Notes under the pieces: model-generated
Told to the model about the DNA's origin: nothing
What the model saw: only the letters and a program-made list of their open reading frames with translations
Database searches by the model: none
Assembly: GCA_050084985.1 (NCBI GenBank)
Contig: JBITNC010000001.1
Location: forward strand, 157,790,001-157,854,000
Direction: 5' to 3'
Source: Nageia nagi
Taxonomy: Eukaryota > Pinophyta
DNA: 64,000 bases
In this document: piece after piece, positions 1 to 12,289 of the stretch
Numbering within the stretch: position 1 is the stretch's first letter
How the letters are laid out: each line of letters starts with the position of its first letter
Position numbers and translations under genes: made by a program

Positions 1-1960
1 GAAGACCACCATATATTAAGATTGTTAATATAAAGGAATTTTATTAGAAATCATTTCATTTTCATTTAATCCAAGGAACTAGCTATTGTCAAGCTTTCTA
101 GATGCTCTTTATCACAAATAAGCTTGTAATTTTTACAAACAATAGAGAGACAAAATAAGAGAAGGAAAGTCCATACCCTTACAAGATTTTTTGTTTAGAG
201 AAAAACCAATATAAATAAAGTGTAAAATTCATTTTTTTATGCTTTTAAACCTTTAAGAGCATGAGTAATCCATTTGGCACAAAGAGCCACCCCTTCTAGT
301 TTGCAGTCTAACAAGCCCATACCCCCTGACTTCTTAGGGAGGCAACAAGTATGCCAAGCAACTCTATAGAATCCTTTTTATCAATGTTAATATATTCATA
401 AGAAGTATCATAAGAGTTTTCCAAGATTATTATAGCATACTTACAAAGAAACCTAGCAAGAAAAATAGTAAACATGGGTGGAAGCAAGCATTTTTAAATA
501 AATTTAGAATTTTTCAGCCATGGAAAGCTTCTTAGAGCTTCAATAGTATAATTTTTTTCTACCTTATTTATCACATAACTATATAACTAAGAGGAATACC
601 CATAAAAAGCAAACAAAATACCAAGGAATTTGAATACTTCCCTAGGGAGAATTCAATTCCATTGGAATTGAGTTAGTCGATAGGCATGGTTAAGGGAGAT
701 TGCCTATAACAAAAAGTATTCTTCCATTGAGTACTAGAGTCTGAGGCTTTGAAAATATTTCTAGGAATTCAATTGCCTCAAATATTGATTTCTCATCTTC
801 CTAAATGATAAATAATGAGTCATATACAAAATGGCCATTAATGAGGTGCCCTTGGTTATCAGGGAGATAAATCCCATGATTTTTTCCCTTAGAGGAATGC
901 CTGTCCAAAAGGTATCTAAAAGCTTTTGCTACTAGAACATAGAGTGAGGTTATAAGAGGACATCCTTTTCTTACTAATTAGTGAATCCCAATAGCTTATG
1001 TTTGGTTATTATTCAATTAAAGGACCATTGAAGCATCTTAAAATAATATATGAACTATGATGACAAAATAAGGACCAAAACCCAAGTCCTCCAATATGGA
1101 AAGAATAAACACACACTCAATATGATCATAATATTTATAAAAATCTAGATAAATGAAGATGATATTTTGATTATAAGTATGATCCCATTCCATGCCTTCC
1201 CATACTGCTCTAACATCATCCATAATGTACCTATTTTTAATGAATCTAGTTTTCTCCAAGCAAACATAATAGGAAGGATAGGTTGAGGGCACAAGGCAAG
1301 AACCTTAGTAATTTTACTTTATAAATGAAATTTAGGAGAGTGATAGGTCACTAATTAATGACGAGTATTGGATCCCCTTGCTTATAGATAAGATTTATGT
1401 TACCCTTGTTGATGAGATTACCTAGAGAGCTTATGTGTAAGGCCTCAAGGTAGACCTTATGTAAATACAAGCCAAAAAATTCCTATAATGATTTGTAGAA
1501 TTTAGAGGGGAAGCCATCTAGCCTAGGGGCTTTTCCAACCACCATTTAAGAGAGAAATTCCTCCATCTCTTTTCGAGAAAGGACTTTATCAAATTCATCT
1601 TGAAGAAAAGCTATGATATGAGATGGCACAATATATTTGCATCATTATAAAGCCTAATATTTATCTGAAGTATAGGGGTGAGTTGTAGACACTTGTATAT
1701 AATGTTGAGTAAATAAATTGCTATCTTAGGAAGTTAAGTTAACATGATACCATCCTCATATATAGATTTGAATATAGCATATTACCTTAGAGGTATTAAT
1801 ATTTAAAAAATTCTTTGGAGACCTTATCTCCAATCTTAAGCTAGTGTAAATGAGCCTTTATTTGAGCTCCTTTGTCTTCATGTAGCCCCACCATATTGAG
1901 ATTGTGTTTGATTTATGTGACATGGTATTGCAATAAAGTGCTCCACAATAAATCCTACAT
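1..1960 (-). pseudogene. LINE (L1-like non-LTR retrotransposon) reverse transcriptase remnant
   Basis: Read on the minus strand, this encodes the reverse transcriptase of a plant L1-type LINE, the enzyme that copies the element's RNA at a nicked target site. Around 1575-1520 the frame gives GKAPRLDGFPSKFY, close to the family's G-K-A-P-G-x-D-G-F-P segment. At 1038-1292 come VRAVWEGMEW and YLDFYKYYDHIE, where intact copies have a D-F-x-K-A-Y-D core. Near 330-270 GMGLLDCKLEGVALCAKW matches the region after the polymerase domain. Several stops and frameshifts break the frame. The 3' end runs off the left edge of the window. No endonuclease domain is seen to the right, so the copy is 5'-truncated, as is usual for LINEs. 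Confidence 0.85.
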
Positions 1961-2347
1961 TAGGTTTTGACAACCCAAGCTTATGCTTTATACAAAACCA
2001 TGATTTATACATCCCAAGGTCCCACTAATTAGGGGTGATATATTTTTTATTGGTTGCTTTTTAATCATATTAAATTTCCCACACATAAGCCAAATGATTG
2101 GCGTAAGAGAAAACACACACGAATTACATAAAGTACATCTATACAAGGCTTCATTTGAGGCATAAATATTAATAATTCTAAATTATATGCCACCCACTTC
2201 CAGAAAAATCTATATTGCTTGATGGTTGGTATTTGTTTCCAATGTAACAAAGTTACTTTTTTCATTAATTTCCTAATAGGATAACAATGCCACCACTTCC
2301 ATGAGGATGATTGGTAACTTGCATTTAGTTGCCAGGCTAGAGAAGTG

Positions 2348-3150
2348 TGCCACAGGGTGGTCACTTAATAGAAAGCCTTCAAAACATGTGCCTCTATGGG
2401 CTTCTTTAAAAACTCCCTATTTTTAAAATTTACCACCTTTTTTAGTTTATTAAATCCCTCTTGGTAAACCCCTATTTAATAAATGATAACTATTTTTAAA
2501 AATTATATTTTTAAAATTATATTGAAATCACTTACAACTTAAAAGAGTAAATAAGGAAAAAGCTAAAATAATTCACAATAAAAATAAAGAAAGAACTTTC
2601 CATTAATAAAATGAAAAATTACAAAAAACTCCAACACTTCATGCCCAAAACTAGTTTCATCCATTAAGGACTCATTATTTGGATTGTAGGTAGGTGTTGT
2701 GAAAGGAGCTATGAATAGGTATAAATAGAAAATCACTACCAATAAAAATATAAAAAACTAGGGTTTACATGTTGACCCATAATTAATGCTTATAATGGTA
2801 GGTGGGATTTTAAAATTTAAAATCCTAATATATACTTAATGCAAAAGAATATATTAAATATTCAAAAAGAATATAATTTAGGATCTTAAACCTAAAAATT
2901 GAATAAAATCTATATAAAATTTAAAAAGGTCCCCAAGTTAAAATGCAAAATCATAAATAACAAGGGGGTTCACTAATTAACTATAAAGTCAATTTGCCAA
3001 ATATATGTTGATAGAATATTTTGTATTAATTTTAAACACCCCTATCCCCTCCCCTTATAAAATACTTACCAATATATCGATAGTTCAACTTGATATTTAA
3101 AATAATCCTTGGTATGCACTCACATGATATTACCATTTTCTAACATTGAC
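2348..3150 (+). repeat. Probable Ty3/gypsy LTR with start of leader, plus orientation
   Basis: This stretch is A+T-rich and non-coding. Its ends match, in inverse orientation, the sequence at about 31,227-31,775. Shared blocks include CACTTAATAGAAA near 2361, the run of C-rich blocks ACACCCCTATCCCCTCCCC near 3036, and CTCACATG..ATT.ACCATTT near 3120. The other copy borders a gypsy gag, so I read both as LTRs of one gypsy family in opposite orientations. This copy is about 800 bp against 550 bp for the other, so one has gained or lost sequence. Boundaries are approximate and no target-site duplication was found. Confidence 0.5.
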
Positions 3151-4490
3151 CCTCCTGTGAAGTGTGCAAGCTAATTAAAGAGTGAAATCATTTGCTCTAA
3201 CTCCTTATATATAAATAAGTTAAGGCAACCAAATAACTACAAATATGACATCATTTTATCTCAAATCATGTAATATAAAATTGGATCTATTAGCGCTCTA
3301 ACATTCCATGAGAAGAAATTCATTCAATATTGTCAAGTAGCATACCTCCATTAGCCTCAATGCCAAGCTTCAAATTAGAAAGAGAGTGGAAGTAGTTAGT
3401 AAAGAAACTTTTATACCTTTTATTCGAAAGGTCGATGTGTCTAATCTTGTTAGCATGAACTAGAGAATTTCCTCAAGGAGGGATAATGAAACATTGACCC
3501 TAAGCTCAAGGGCCCACCAAGCGAACCACCACATGATGAAGATGAGCACCTTCATAAGCAGATATATGCTTAATACTTGATCATTTTCAATTTTACAAGC
3601 ATATTTAATTAGATCATATGTAGATTAGTGATGAAAATGAAATTTGTTTCAGTTTTTAATGGTTAAATTTGGATAAAATAGATAAAATATAGGGCAAAAC
3701 CCTCAAACCTAGGGCATCATATTCTCACAAAATACTAGGCCAAATTGAATAAAATTATAGTCAAAATGTAGATAGGATACTGTATATGAATTCTACTAGA
3801 TTTTATTTGAGTTCTTAAGCATTTTTTATGTATTTTGTAAATGTTTTCCAAGTCAAATGTAGGTCCATTCTTCCTTGTTTGACTCTACTAACCAGTGGGA
3901 TGTAGATCAATATCGATTAAAGGGTTGGTGGGCACCCTACCAATTAAGCTCCAATTGGACACACCTAGAATATATGGGCCAGTTAGACAACCACCTAACC
4001 AATCAACTAATTAGTCTATAAGAAATCGATTAGAAAACCTTAGTTATCCTACTGTAAACTAGTTAGAATGATAGGGAAAATAAGGGTGATAACTCGAAAA
4101 GAAAATGATAAAATTTTACATAGACACAAATATAGATTAAACAACATTTGGACATGATACACTATGGATAAGAATAAATGATTCAACACAAAACTTAGGA
4201 TAGATCATGCAAAATATTGACTTAGGATAGAGAGGACTAACTTCACAAAATAGGAAAACACTAATTTTGATTAAGGATACTAACACTGTTGCTTGAACTT
4301 CTATCAAGTAAAACCTTGATAAAAATTCAAGCCCATCCTTAGCACCTTATAGGGTGCATTGGATGAGGTCAATTGGAATTTTCTCAAGGTAGTTAGGCTA
4401 GGCTATGTGGTGTGGCATAATTATGATAGGTAATCACTGACCAAGATTGCATTTAGACACAAGTGAAGTGCTAGGACTTAGAGCATAACA
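3151..4490. other. Non-coding, A+T-rich; possible old LTR/leader
   Basis: No coding frame can be followed here. The stretch 3,880-4,060 is rich in short motifs such as ATCGATTA, AACTAGTT and ACCAATTAG. Motifs of the same kind cluster at 39,770-40,170, which hints at a shared old LTR family, but I could not align the two regions convincingly. Confidence 0.3.
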
Positions 4491-4509
4491 CCTTTCACTT
4501 TCCTACAAT

Positions 4510-6360
4510 TGAGATGACTATAAGCTTAAAGGATGTCTATCAAATTATATGGGTGCCATTCAAGGGTGAGATGATTACTAAGGCCCCCACCAAGAGTAGG
4601 ACCATGTAGTGTATGTTCAAACATGGGTGTAAGATGATCAACATAGGATATGGGGGCATTGATTATGCTACCCTCTATAACCAAGGGATGCTAAGCTTCC
4701 AAGAGGTGATGGTGATGATACTAATCAATGGATTCTTATTACCTGACATAAGAAGGCATAAGTTTCGTAGGAACCTATTGGATGTGGTATGAAACATCAT
4801 AAAGATAGTGACTATCTACACATGGGGACCCATAATTTTGTGGTATACCTTCCAATAATTGGAATATGGATAGAGGGGGGAAGTTAGACTCTCTATATCA
4901 CTCCTAATTTAGATATGGGCTAGGGAATTACCCACAACCTTCCCTATCATATGTACATTGATGAGATAGTTGATCCTAAGATACCCGTGGCAAGGCAAGA
5001 GCTTTCTTATCTATGACGATGGATAAGGATGCATGAGACACCTCATAAGAGGCACTACAATGGCATGTACTTAGTGAACATGAGTACATGGGCTAGCTTA
5101 TAGCCCAAGGATATTAACTTGAGGTCTTAGAGGAGGGTGCTAGGGTGGGCTGAGGAGGTGGACCAACTAGCTCACCTCAGGAGATCCTACGATGTGCATG
5201 AGAAGAGGGCAAAAGATGTTGAGATATTTATATATGATTGAGTGACATGTCAATTTGGTATACAATATGATGTGATCATATATTTAGATATATATAGGTG
5301 TGTTGAGCCATAAGGGCACTACCCTAGAGGAGGTACACACCTCCTAATGATGCATATGATAAGGAAATCATGGTACCCGATGTAGATGATATCAAGATGA
5401 TAGCAACTTGTGATGCATGGTGGGATCTATAGCTAGAGAGAGTTATGATTGATGGGAGACTACAAGAGCTATCTATAAGAGGGGATGGGGAAGGATCACC
5501 CATAATGGTAGGAGTAAGGCAACAATAGCCAAATACCCAAACAATATAGGATATTGGAGGGGAGGTAGGAGTTGGTGATAGGGAACTAGGTATTGAGTTT
5601 GACCAATGGTTTGATACCATGATTGATGAGCAAGAGGCCCATGATGTGCAACTAGTGGGTAAACAAGATGCAATAGTCATAGAGAGGGATGTTGTCATTA
5701 CAATGAGATATACCACTCGATAAGAGTTAGATGTCATTACCTTAAATAAAGATTCCTTATGAGTCAAGAGAGACTCAGTTGTGTAGGAGAGAGTTATGAC
5801 CATTCAAGCTAGGGATAAGGCTTAGATAAAGCTACAGGTAGCAGAGGTAGAGGTATAATGATTAATTATGGCTAAATTTCAAAGATAGAGGCACTCCCTA
5901 ATGACCAAGATAAGAGAATAGATGGTTCCTGTATTGATACAAATGAAGATGATTGACATGGTGTTATGGGATCATCACTAAATAATCATGGATGGTTGGC
6001 AGCGAGAGGCAACCAAGGTGTTAACCTCCTAGGGGTAGATTTTTATGATAGGTATAATGGTGATGGAGCCACCATTAGGGGGTAAAATCCCATGAGGTAG
6101 CCACACTTGGACACATACAACTACATCACAAAGGAGTGGTATGCATGGGATCCACATAGAAAGGAGCAGCAAGTTAGCCAAGATAGTTACAAAGGATCCT
6201 CATTAGACATGCTTATTTGGGATGAGTGCTTTTAGGTTCCTCCAACCATCGCAAGGGATAGGGATAGAGATAAGATGCCCATCATGGGCATGCATGGAGG
6301 GGGAGAGGGATATAGGGACTCCTCCTAGACAAACATAGGGGTCATAGGGAAGAGGGGGTG
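4510..6360 (+). pseudogene. Decayed plant-mobile-domain-like (PMD) protein
   Basis: A plus-strand frame with many stops starts at about 4510. It opens with EMTISLKDVYQIIWVPFKGE, the type of segment (h-T-L-x-D-V-Y-x-I-L-x-h-P-h-x-G) that begins the plant mobile domain. It continues through IYTWGPIILW (about 4814) and LLIXIWARELPTTFP (about 4903), resembling the L-L-x-h-W-x-x-E-x-x-P core of that domain. After about 5700 the frame becomes charged and coiled-coil-like, with a trace KDRGTP near 5890. The PMD occurs both in plant developmental proteins and in transposons that carried it off. In this context a transposon-borne or repeat copy is more likely than a host gene. Assignment rests on motif resemblance only. 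The minus-strand frames over 5324-5803 are antisense shadows. Confidence 0.5.
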
Positions 6361-8550
6361 ATGACACCCTGATAGGAAGATAGGAATGACCATAGGGTTA
6401 GTGTAGGACACCTAATTTTAACATGTACCTACAAGTGTTGATTTTGTACACACATATTTTTGATATACATATGCATATTTAACCAGTATAATGTATTATT
6501 AGCATTCATGAACTGTTATTTGATGTACATTTTATTATTATGGATATTTTATATTGACATGCTATGCATTTGTTGCAATTTTATGATGCTACTATATCCT
6601 TATGATATGCATATCATTTATGGTTACGATGTTATGTTGATGTATACATGGGATGATGTTTATACATTGCTATGATGAGAATGATTTTTCTTACATGTAT
6701 GATGAAATTGATGTATAGATGGATAATGACATATGCATGTATGAACTAATAAAATAAGGCATATGGATGAACATGAAATTGTATAACAAAATACACACAT
6801 TATGCATGTATGACTCATATATGTATAGATAACAACACAACAAGCATGTATGCACATGATAAAATCACATAACACACATGCACATAACAAAATAAAATGA
6901 ACACATAATTGACAATTGTGATAAACAAGCATAACATTGATCATAAGATGATTAAAATAATGACAAAAGGCATGAATAATAAGTAATTAAAATAAATTTG
7001 ATTAATAATATGATAATGGAATGATGATAATAACTAATAAAGAGAAAGATAAATGCTAAATACCATTATAGAATTAACAATAAAATGATAAAGATGAAGG
7101 TAAATGATAATAAATAACAATAGATAAAACAATGACAAATAATAAGGAAAATAAGGATCATGGTCAAATAATAACGATAAACTAACCCTAAATTGAAAAT
7201 ACGATCATAACAAAACCTAATGAAAATGAGTGACAAGGAATAAAACTCAATACCCATAATTTACAAATATGATAAAAAAATATAATGATGAGAAAATACA
7301 TGATAAAATTTTAACAAAATCACACCATGAAAAGGTGATAGGGAGACTAAGTGGGCCTACCCAAAACATCATAGACAAGCAAGATTAACATAAACATAAA
7401 TATCATTGAACACAACATGGAATGATAAACAAGCAAACAAACTCAAATCAACATGAAAATGACATCACAAATTAGCCTAGAATAGGATTTGAACACAATT
7501 TTGACAAGTAAAAAATGATGAACTTTGATGGTCAACAATAATAAATCATCATGTCAATGAAGCAAACAAGTTTGATGCCATGATCCCATTTAGATAAGTC
7601 TAACATAGTATCAAATGGATCAAAAAAAGAAGTCTATTTGACCTATATACAAAGTCCAAACTGGAGGGAACTTATCAAGTTGTGACATCCTTCAGTACTC
7701 ACTAAAAGGGTGTTATTACAAGTATCTCATGATTTAGATTTTGAAAAGATATCAAACTATAAGATATAAAGATAAAATTTTACACGATGACTACATTTAG
7801 ATAGGGGAAGAACTAAAAAAAGATAGAATAGAAAATTGATATCATTTGATATGTCAAAGAGATCAATGTAGAAGGTGATTTTTACAAGGATAAAAATTCA
7901 ATACCTTTTATTTTTGAAATTCAAAAAGCTAACAAATGACCTTAAAATCAAATGAAGCTGGATTGGGTAACTTACAATGATATAAAAAGATAACATAAGA
8001 CTAATTTTGAAAGATATATGAGAGATGATCATAAAGCATGCATGCTTACCGAGGTGCTACATAGGGCTAAGTAACAACTTAGGGTAAGCATCAAAATTAT
8101 CAAAATGAATAAAATAGTCAAAACATAGATGAAGACCACAAAGATAGATGATAAACAAAGAGTCAAAATATTGAAACATAAAAATATGAAGAAATGGCAT
8201 ATGAAAATACAAGCGACAAAAATGAAAAATTTGTTAAATTACGAAATAAGAGATGTGGCATCGAAGGATATCAAAATGTGTCACCAAGTCATGTATAACA
8301 TAAGGATATCCCTCAAAAATCATGATAATCATAGCCTATGATAAAACCTAAGGAAATGACATAAGGAAACCTAAGGTGGTTATGACCCAAGTGGTTATGT
8401 CCTCATTAGGGAATCATAGATGGGATAAGATGACAAGAGATACGAATGGACATACAAAGATATTAGTGATACAAGAAAACATAGGTAATGGATAAGAAAA
8501 TATCTTGGCTCATATAGGATCATAAGGAACTAAATTCCATGCATGTTTAG
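6361..8550. other. A+T-rich non-coding stretch
   Basis: No coding frame can be supported. From 6450 to 6950 the sequence is dominated by short runs built on TATGCATGTATGA and TATGATATGCATATC, which look like degenerate microsatellite or leader DNA. From 7000 to 8550 it is A-rich on the plus strand. It may be the 3' non-coding part of the minus-strand gypsy element to its right, but no LTR end was recognised. Confidence 0.35.
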
Positions 8551-10731
8551 GATTATACTTGCTCTATTGGGGATTCGAAAGATAATATCCAATGATCAAC
8601 CCTAAAGAAGGTACCAATAGTGGTACCAAATAGATGATCAATGTAAGTGAGGAATTCATGATGAAAAATGTATAAATGAAGAGTGATCCAATACATGATG
8701 GTTAGGATATGAGTGATTTTTATTCTATGTTGTAGTGTGCATAAGTGCATGATCGTGAAAGGAGGAATAGGCTCTAGCATCAAATCCTAATGACATGATC
8801 AAAAATAAAATGAATATAATGAATGATACAATATGATAAAATGCATAAGTCATGAATGAATAACTGCACATAAGGCATCATACCCCAACTTAGCATGGAT
8901 GGAATGATGATAATAATCAAGATGATATGAATAAATGAATACAAAAATAAAAGGATGAAAATATTGACACACAAAATAAACCTAAGGAAATCAAGAATAG
9001 AAAGGATGAATATGAATAATATTGATAGGCTCAAGCTCTTCCCATCCTTTGCTAGGATTGGATATGTGAGACACAAGTTTAGATGAAGATACCTCACCTA
9101 AGGACAAGTGATGGTGAAGACAAAAATCACTTGGTGAAAAGAACCCTAATGGTGGAAAGAAGAAATCATAGGAGTAATCATCTTTGCTAAGATCAAATAT
9201 GTGAGATATAAGATTAGACAAAGATGCCTAACCAAAGTATAAGTGAGGGGGAAGAAAAAAATTGCTTAGTGAAAAGAACCCTGATGGTGGAAAGGAGAAA
9301 TATACATATTCAATACCAACAATAATCAAAGATTCACCATCAAGGAAATGATAAAAGGCATCTACCTCATGGATAGAAATCATGTTGGAAGATAAAGGCT
9401 CATCAAAGAAGTCCAAAGGGATAGAAAAATATGATGAAATAGGAATATAAGGATGAAAATAAAGACCAATATCATTAATATCAAAGGATTGGTCATGAAC
9501 ATCAAGATTATCAAACTATTATTCAAGCATGGATGATTTTAGACCCTTGAAACCAAGGTTCCATTTGTCATAACTTGCTTGAAAAGTAGTTTGAAAAGCA
9601 TGGAACATACCTTATTCATATTTGCCTAAGTCATAACCTTGCCATTTACAATATTCAAAATATCAGTGGATAAAGTTAGGATGGTCAAATGGAACATCAT
9701 ATGGAGAATCAATATCAATATATATGAAATAGGATTTCTTAGTACTTTGACCTAAAGGAACAACAAACCTGATAGTGGTAGATGTATCTTGAGGTTGACT
9801 AAAGTGCCTAACTGATTGGATGTTATAATATACATCCTTATTTTGATATTCTCACATATCAAGACTAGCATATTACACCAAAATAGAATAAGGATTTAAA
9901 TCATCATTATCATTGTCCTCATCTTAGGTGACCTAATCAACATGAGAAGAAGTGTGATACTCTTCCTCTTGGGAAGGTTGATATGTCATGCATGATGAAG
10001 GATAAAGGTTATTAGGTGGGAAAACCTGATTTTAGGATTGAGGTTGATTGGGCTTGGGTTGAGGCTTCTTAACTTGAGGCCTCAAACTCGATTGATGTGA
10101 TGAAGAAGATTGCATGGGTGACTTACCATTGGGATGCGTAGGGTGAGGTACATCTAATAGAGGTGATGATGATGATGGTGTTGAACAAAGTGATTGATGT
10201 TAATGAGTATGTGAAGGTTGAGAACCTTGTGAAATATATGATGATGCTTGATTAGGATTATTATTCATAAGGATGGTGATAGGAAATAAACTTGGCAGAA
10301 AAAGGATCTGGAGCATTGATAAGGTTGCAGTGACTAAAAGGATTTGGATCCATAGGAATAAAATATGGTTTAGCCTCATATAAATACTTAAATAAATCAT
10401 ACTTTGAATATGAAACACCCCCTATTTAATCTATCTAAGGTATACCCAAAATGATGGTGTACTACATCTCACCTTCTACCACATGAAAAGTTGTTGGAAT
10501 ACATCTCACCCCCACCTTAATGGGGATCACAAAACTCCCAAAGTAGTAGATAAAATATTGTTGAAGACCCTTATGGAGAATGTTGAAGTACTCAAGTATG
10601 ACATGGGTATCTTAAGATTCTAAAATACAATTATAGACACAACATTGATAGGTGAACCCTCATCAACCATAACTCTCTTTACTGCTTTACTATCAATCTC
10701 AACAATGATATAAACAATAGAATATTCCTTT
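8551..10731 (-). pseudogene. Ty3/gypsy protease and downstream linker (interrupted element, 3' part)
   Basis: On the minus strand the right end (10,725-10,430) encodes a decayed retroviral-type aspartic protease. VEIDSKAVKRVMVDEGSPIN holds the active-site region (normally D-T/S-G-S/A; here D-E-G-S), and later FHVVEGEM and IILGIP match the end of the domain. Downstream lies a proline- and glutamine-rich linker, then TSTTTIRFVVPLGQSTKKS and DIDSPYDVPFDHPNF, then a repetitive region. Gag of the same element lies beyond position 23,648 on the same strand; the copia at 10,732-23,647 splits the two. No reverse transcriptase or integrase follows to the left, so the element is deleted or belongs to a pol-poor type. 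Frames are broken by stops. Confidence 0.65.
9055..9310 (-). repeat. Imperfect tandem duplication within the gypsy linker (~130-bp unit)
   Basis: Two blocks of about 107 bp, near 9060-9166 and 9188-9300, are clearly related. Both contain GTGAAAAGAACCCT, GGTGGAAAG and a preceding ATATGTGAGA. On the minus strand they encode similar peptides ending GFFSPSDF and GFFSLSNF. The unit therefore duplicated while the region was still coding. Confidence 0.65.
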
Positions 10732-11262
10732 TTTTGGAATGTATAATGCATTATTATAATATCACTTAATGTAATTCATTTAATAGTGAATATTATAATG
10801 TAAATTCACTAATACTTAAAAGTATCCCTATATGCCTTGTAAGTGTTCATGAATATGATAATGTAACTTATCCTAGACTCCATCTCATGAGCATGCCCCT
10901 TGGGTAAAATGATAATGCATGTCATGATATTGTAAAATGGTTGAAAGGGTGATCCAAGGGAGGATTTTGGCCTATAAATAAAAGGCCTTATCCATGAGAT
11001 TAATCACTCAAGTTTGTAGAAAAGTTATGCTTTTGTTTAGATTATAGTAGTAGTGAGAAAGTGAGTTATAAGAGAGTGCTCTTTGAGAAATAAGATCTTA
11101 GATTAGTCGATGTACTCCCATGGTTAGAGAAACCACTTTATATTGGTGTCAAGTTGTGTGAATGTGACTTTGAGTATGTGTTCTTCATGCTTAAGGATTT
11201 GAGAGAGTTCTTCAAGTGATCTTGGCTAATTATGAATTTAGTCTTATAAGCTTATTCCTTCA
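10732..11262 (+). repeat. 5' LTR of outer copia
   Basis: It begins TTTTGGAATGTATAATGC (the normal TG start mutated to TT) and ends CCTTCA. A TATAAATA box lies at 10,973-10,980 inside GGCCTATAAATA. It aligns along its whole length with 23,151-23,647 and, more distantly, with the LTRs of the nested element. Confidence 0.8.
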
Positions 11263-11263
11263 A

Positions 11264-11280
11264 TCAGTATCAGAGCTAGG
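11264..11280 (+). other. Primer-binding site, initiator-Met tRNA type
   Basis: CAGTATCAGAGC just inside the 5' LTR differs by one base from TGGTATCAGAGC over its last eleven positions. That is the usual plant copia complement of the initiator methionine tRNA 3' end. It confirms that the LTR reads to the right even though the coding pieces next to it read to the left. Confidence 0.7.
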
Positions 11281-12230
11281 GGAGGGGCCACAAGGTCATA
11301 TGGGCCATGAGGTAATTCAAGGAAGCTTCAATTGGTATCAAAGCTTCCTTGAATGATGAGGACTCATTCTTGATATCAATTTTGATAAATAAGAATTTGT
11401 TTAGGATAATACTTCTTGTTATCCTTTGTGTTGGAGAATTTAGATCTTGAGGTGATTTTTCTACACTAACATCTAACCAGTTAGGTACAACAGAAGAGTC
11501 AACAAGATCACCCAAGGAAATATATTCTTTAGGAAGTTAATTGAACATTACATCCCTTGATATGAATACTACTTGAGAGGAAGGAGAGTAAATCCTATAG
11601 CCTCTATGTCGACTATCATAGCCAATAAATATGTACTTTTCATATCTCTTTTCTAGCTTCTTTCTTTTCTTAGAAATAATTAAGGCATAGGCATCAAACC
11701 CAAATATCCTAAGGTGAGAGATATTAGGTTTATTTTCCATCCATGCCTCATATGGGGTTTTTCCTTCAACTACTTTTGTAAGGAACCTATTCAAGGTGTA
11801 GATCATAGTGTTTACATCTTCATCTCATAAGAAACTAAGAAGATATTCCAACACGTACCTAGCCATGATCCTATTCTTTCTTTCAACAATACCATTTCAC
11901 TAAGGATATAAGGGATCATGAACTACCTTTTGATCTCATATTAAGCACAAAATTCATTAAACTCATTACTATTATATTCACCCCATTTATTAGATCTCAA
12001 CATCTTTATTTTGAATTCATTCTAGTTTTCAACTAAAGCTTTGAAATATTTGAACCTATCAAAGGTTTGATTCTTGTAGTCAAGTAGATAACCAAATGTC
12101 ATCCTACTAAACTTGTAAATGAAGGTCAAGACATAATATTCTCCTCCAAGAGACTTAGTTTTAAATGGACCTATCAAATGTTTTTTAATATACTATTGAA
12201 TATTATAGGAGGCAAAGGGTTTTGCAACCA
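11276..12230 (-). pseudogene. Copia integrase to RT-start fragment, inverted inside the outer element
   Basis: Reading leftward from about 12,200 the frame gives the integrase core: KFSRMTFGYLL, then LRSNKWGEYNSNEF (catalytic D-N-G-G-E-Y changed to N-K-W-G-E-Y). At 11,806-11,537 TLNRFLTKVVEGKTPYEAW, PNISHLRIFGF and KYIFIGYDSRHRGYR follow, the well-known copia integrase C-terminal part. At 11,515-11,276 the linker and the first residues of the reverse transcriptase follow (LNKFLFIKID, SSFKEA). It is on the strand opposite to its flanking LTRs. The copia pieces at 12,290-22,405 belong downstream of it in a normal element but lie upstream here, so order as well as strand is disturbed. Confidence 0.8.
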
Positions 12231-12289
12231 TTGATAGTCCTTTTCTCCAATTGCACTACCACTAATGGTATCCCAAGCTACACCTCATC

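Noticed and set aside
5324-5803. Minus-strand open frame of 159 codons, serine- and threonine-rich
   Set aside because: It is antisense to the decayed plant-mobile-domain-like frame, has no domain and owes its openness to the charged repetitive plus strand.
8780-9221. Overlapping minus-strand frames rich in I, L, H and F
   Set aside because: They translate decayed gypsy linker sequence and its tandem duplication and are not separate genes.
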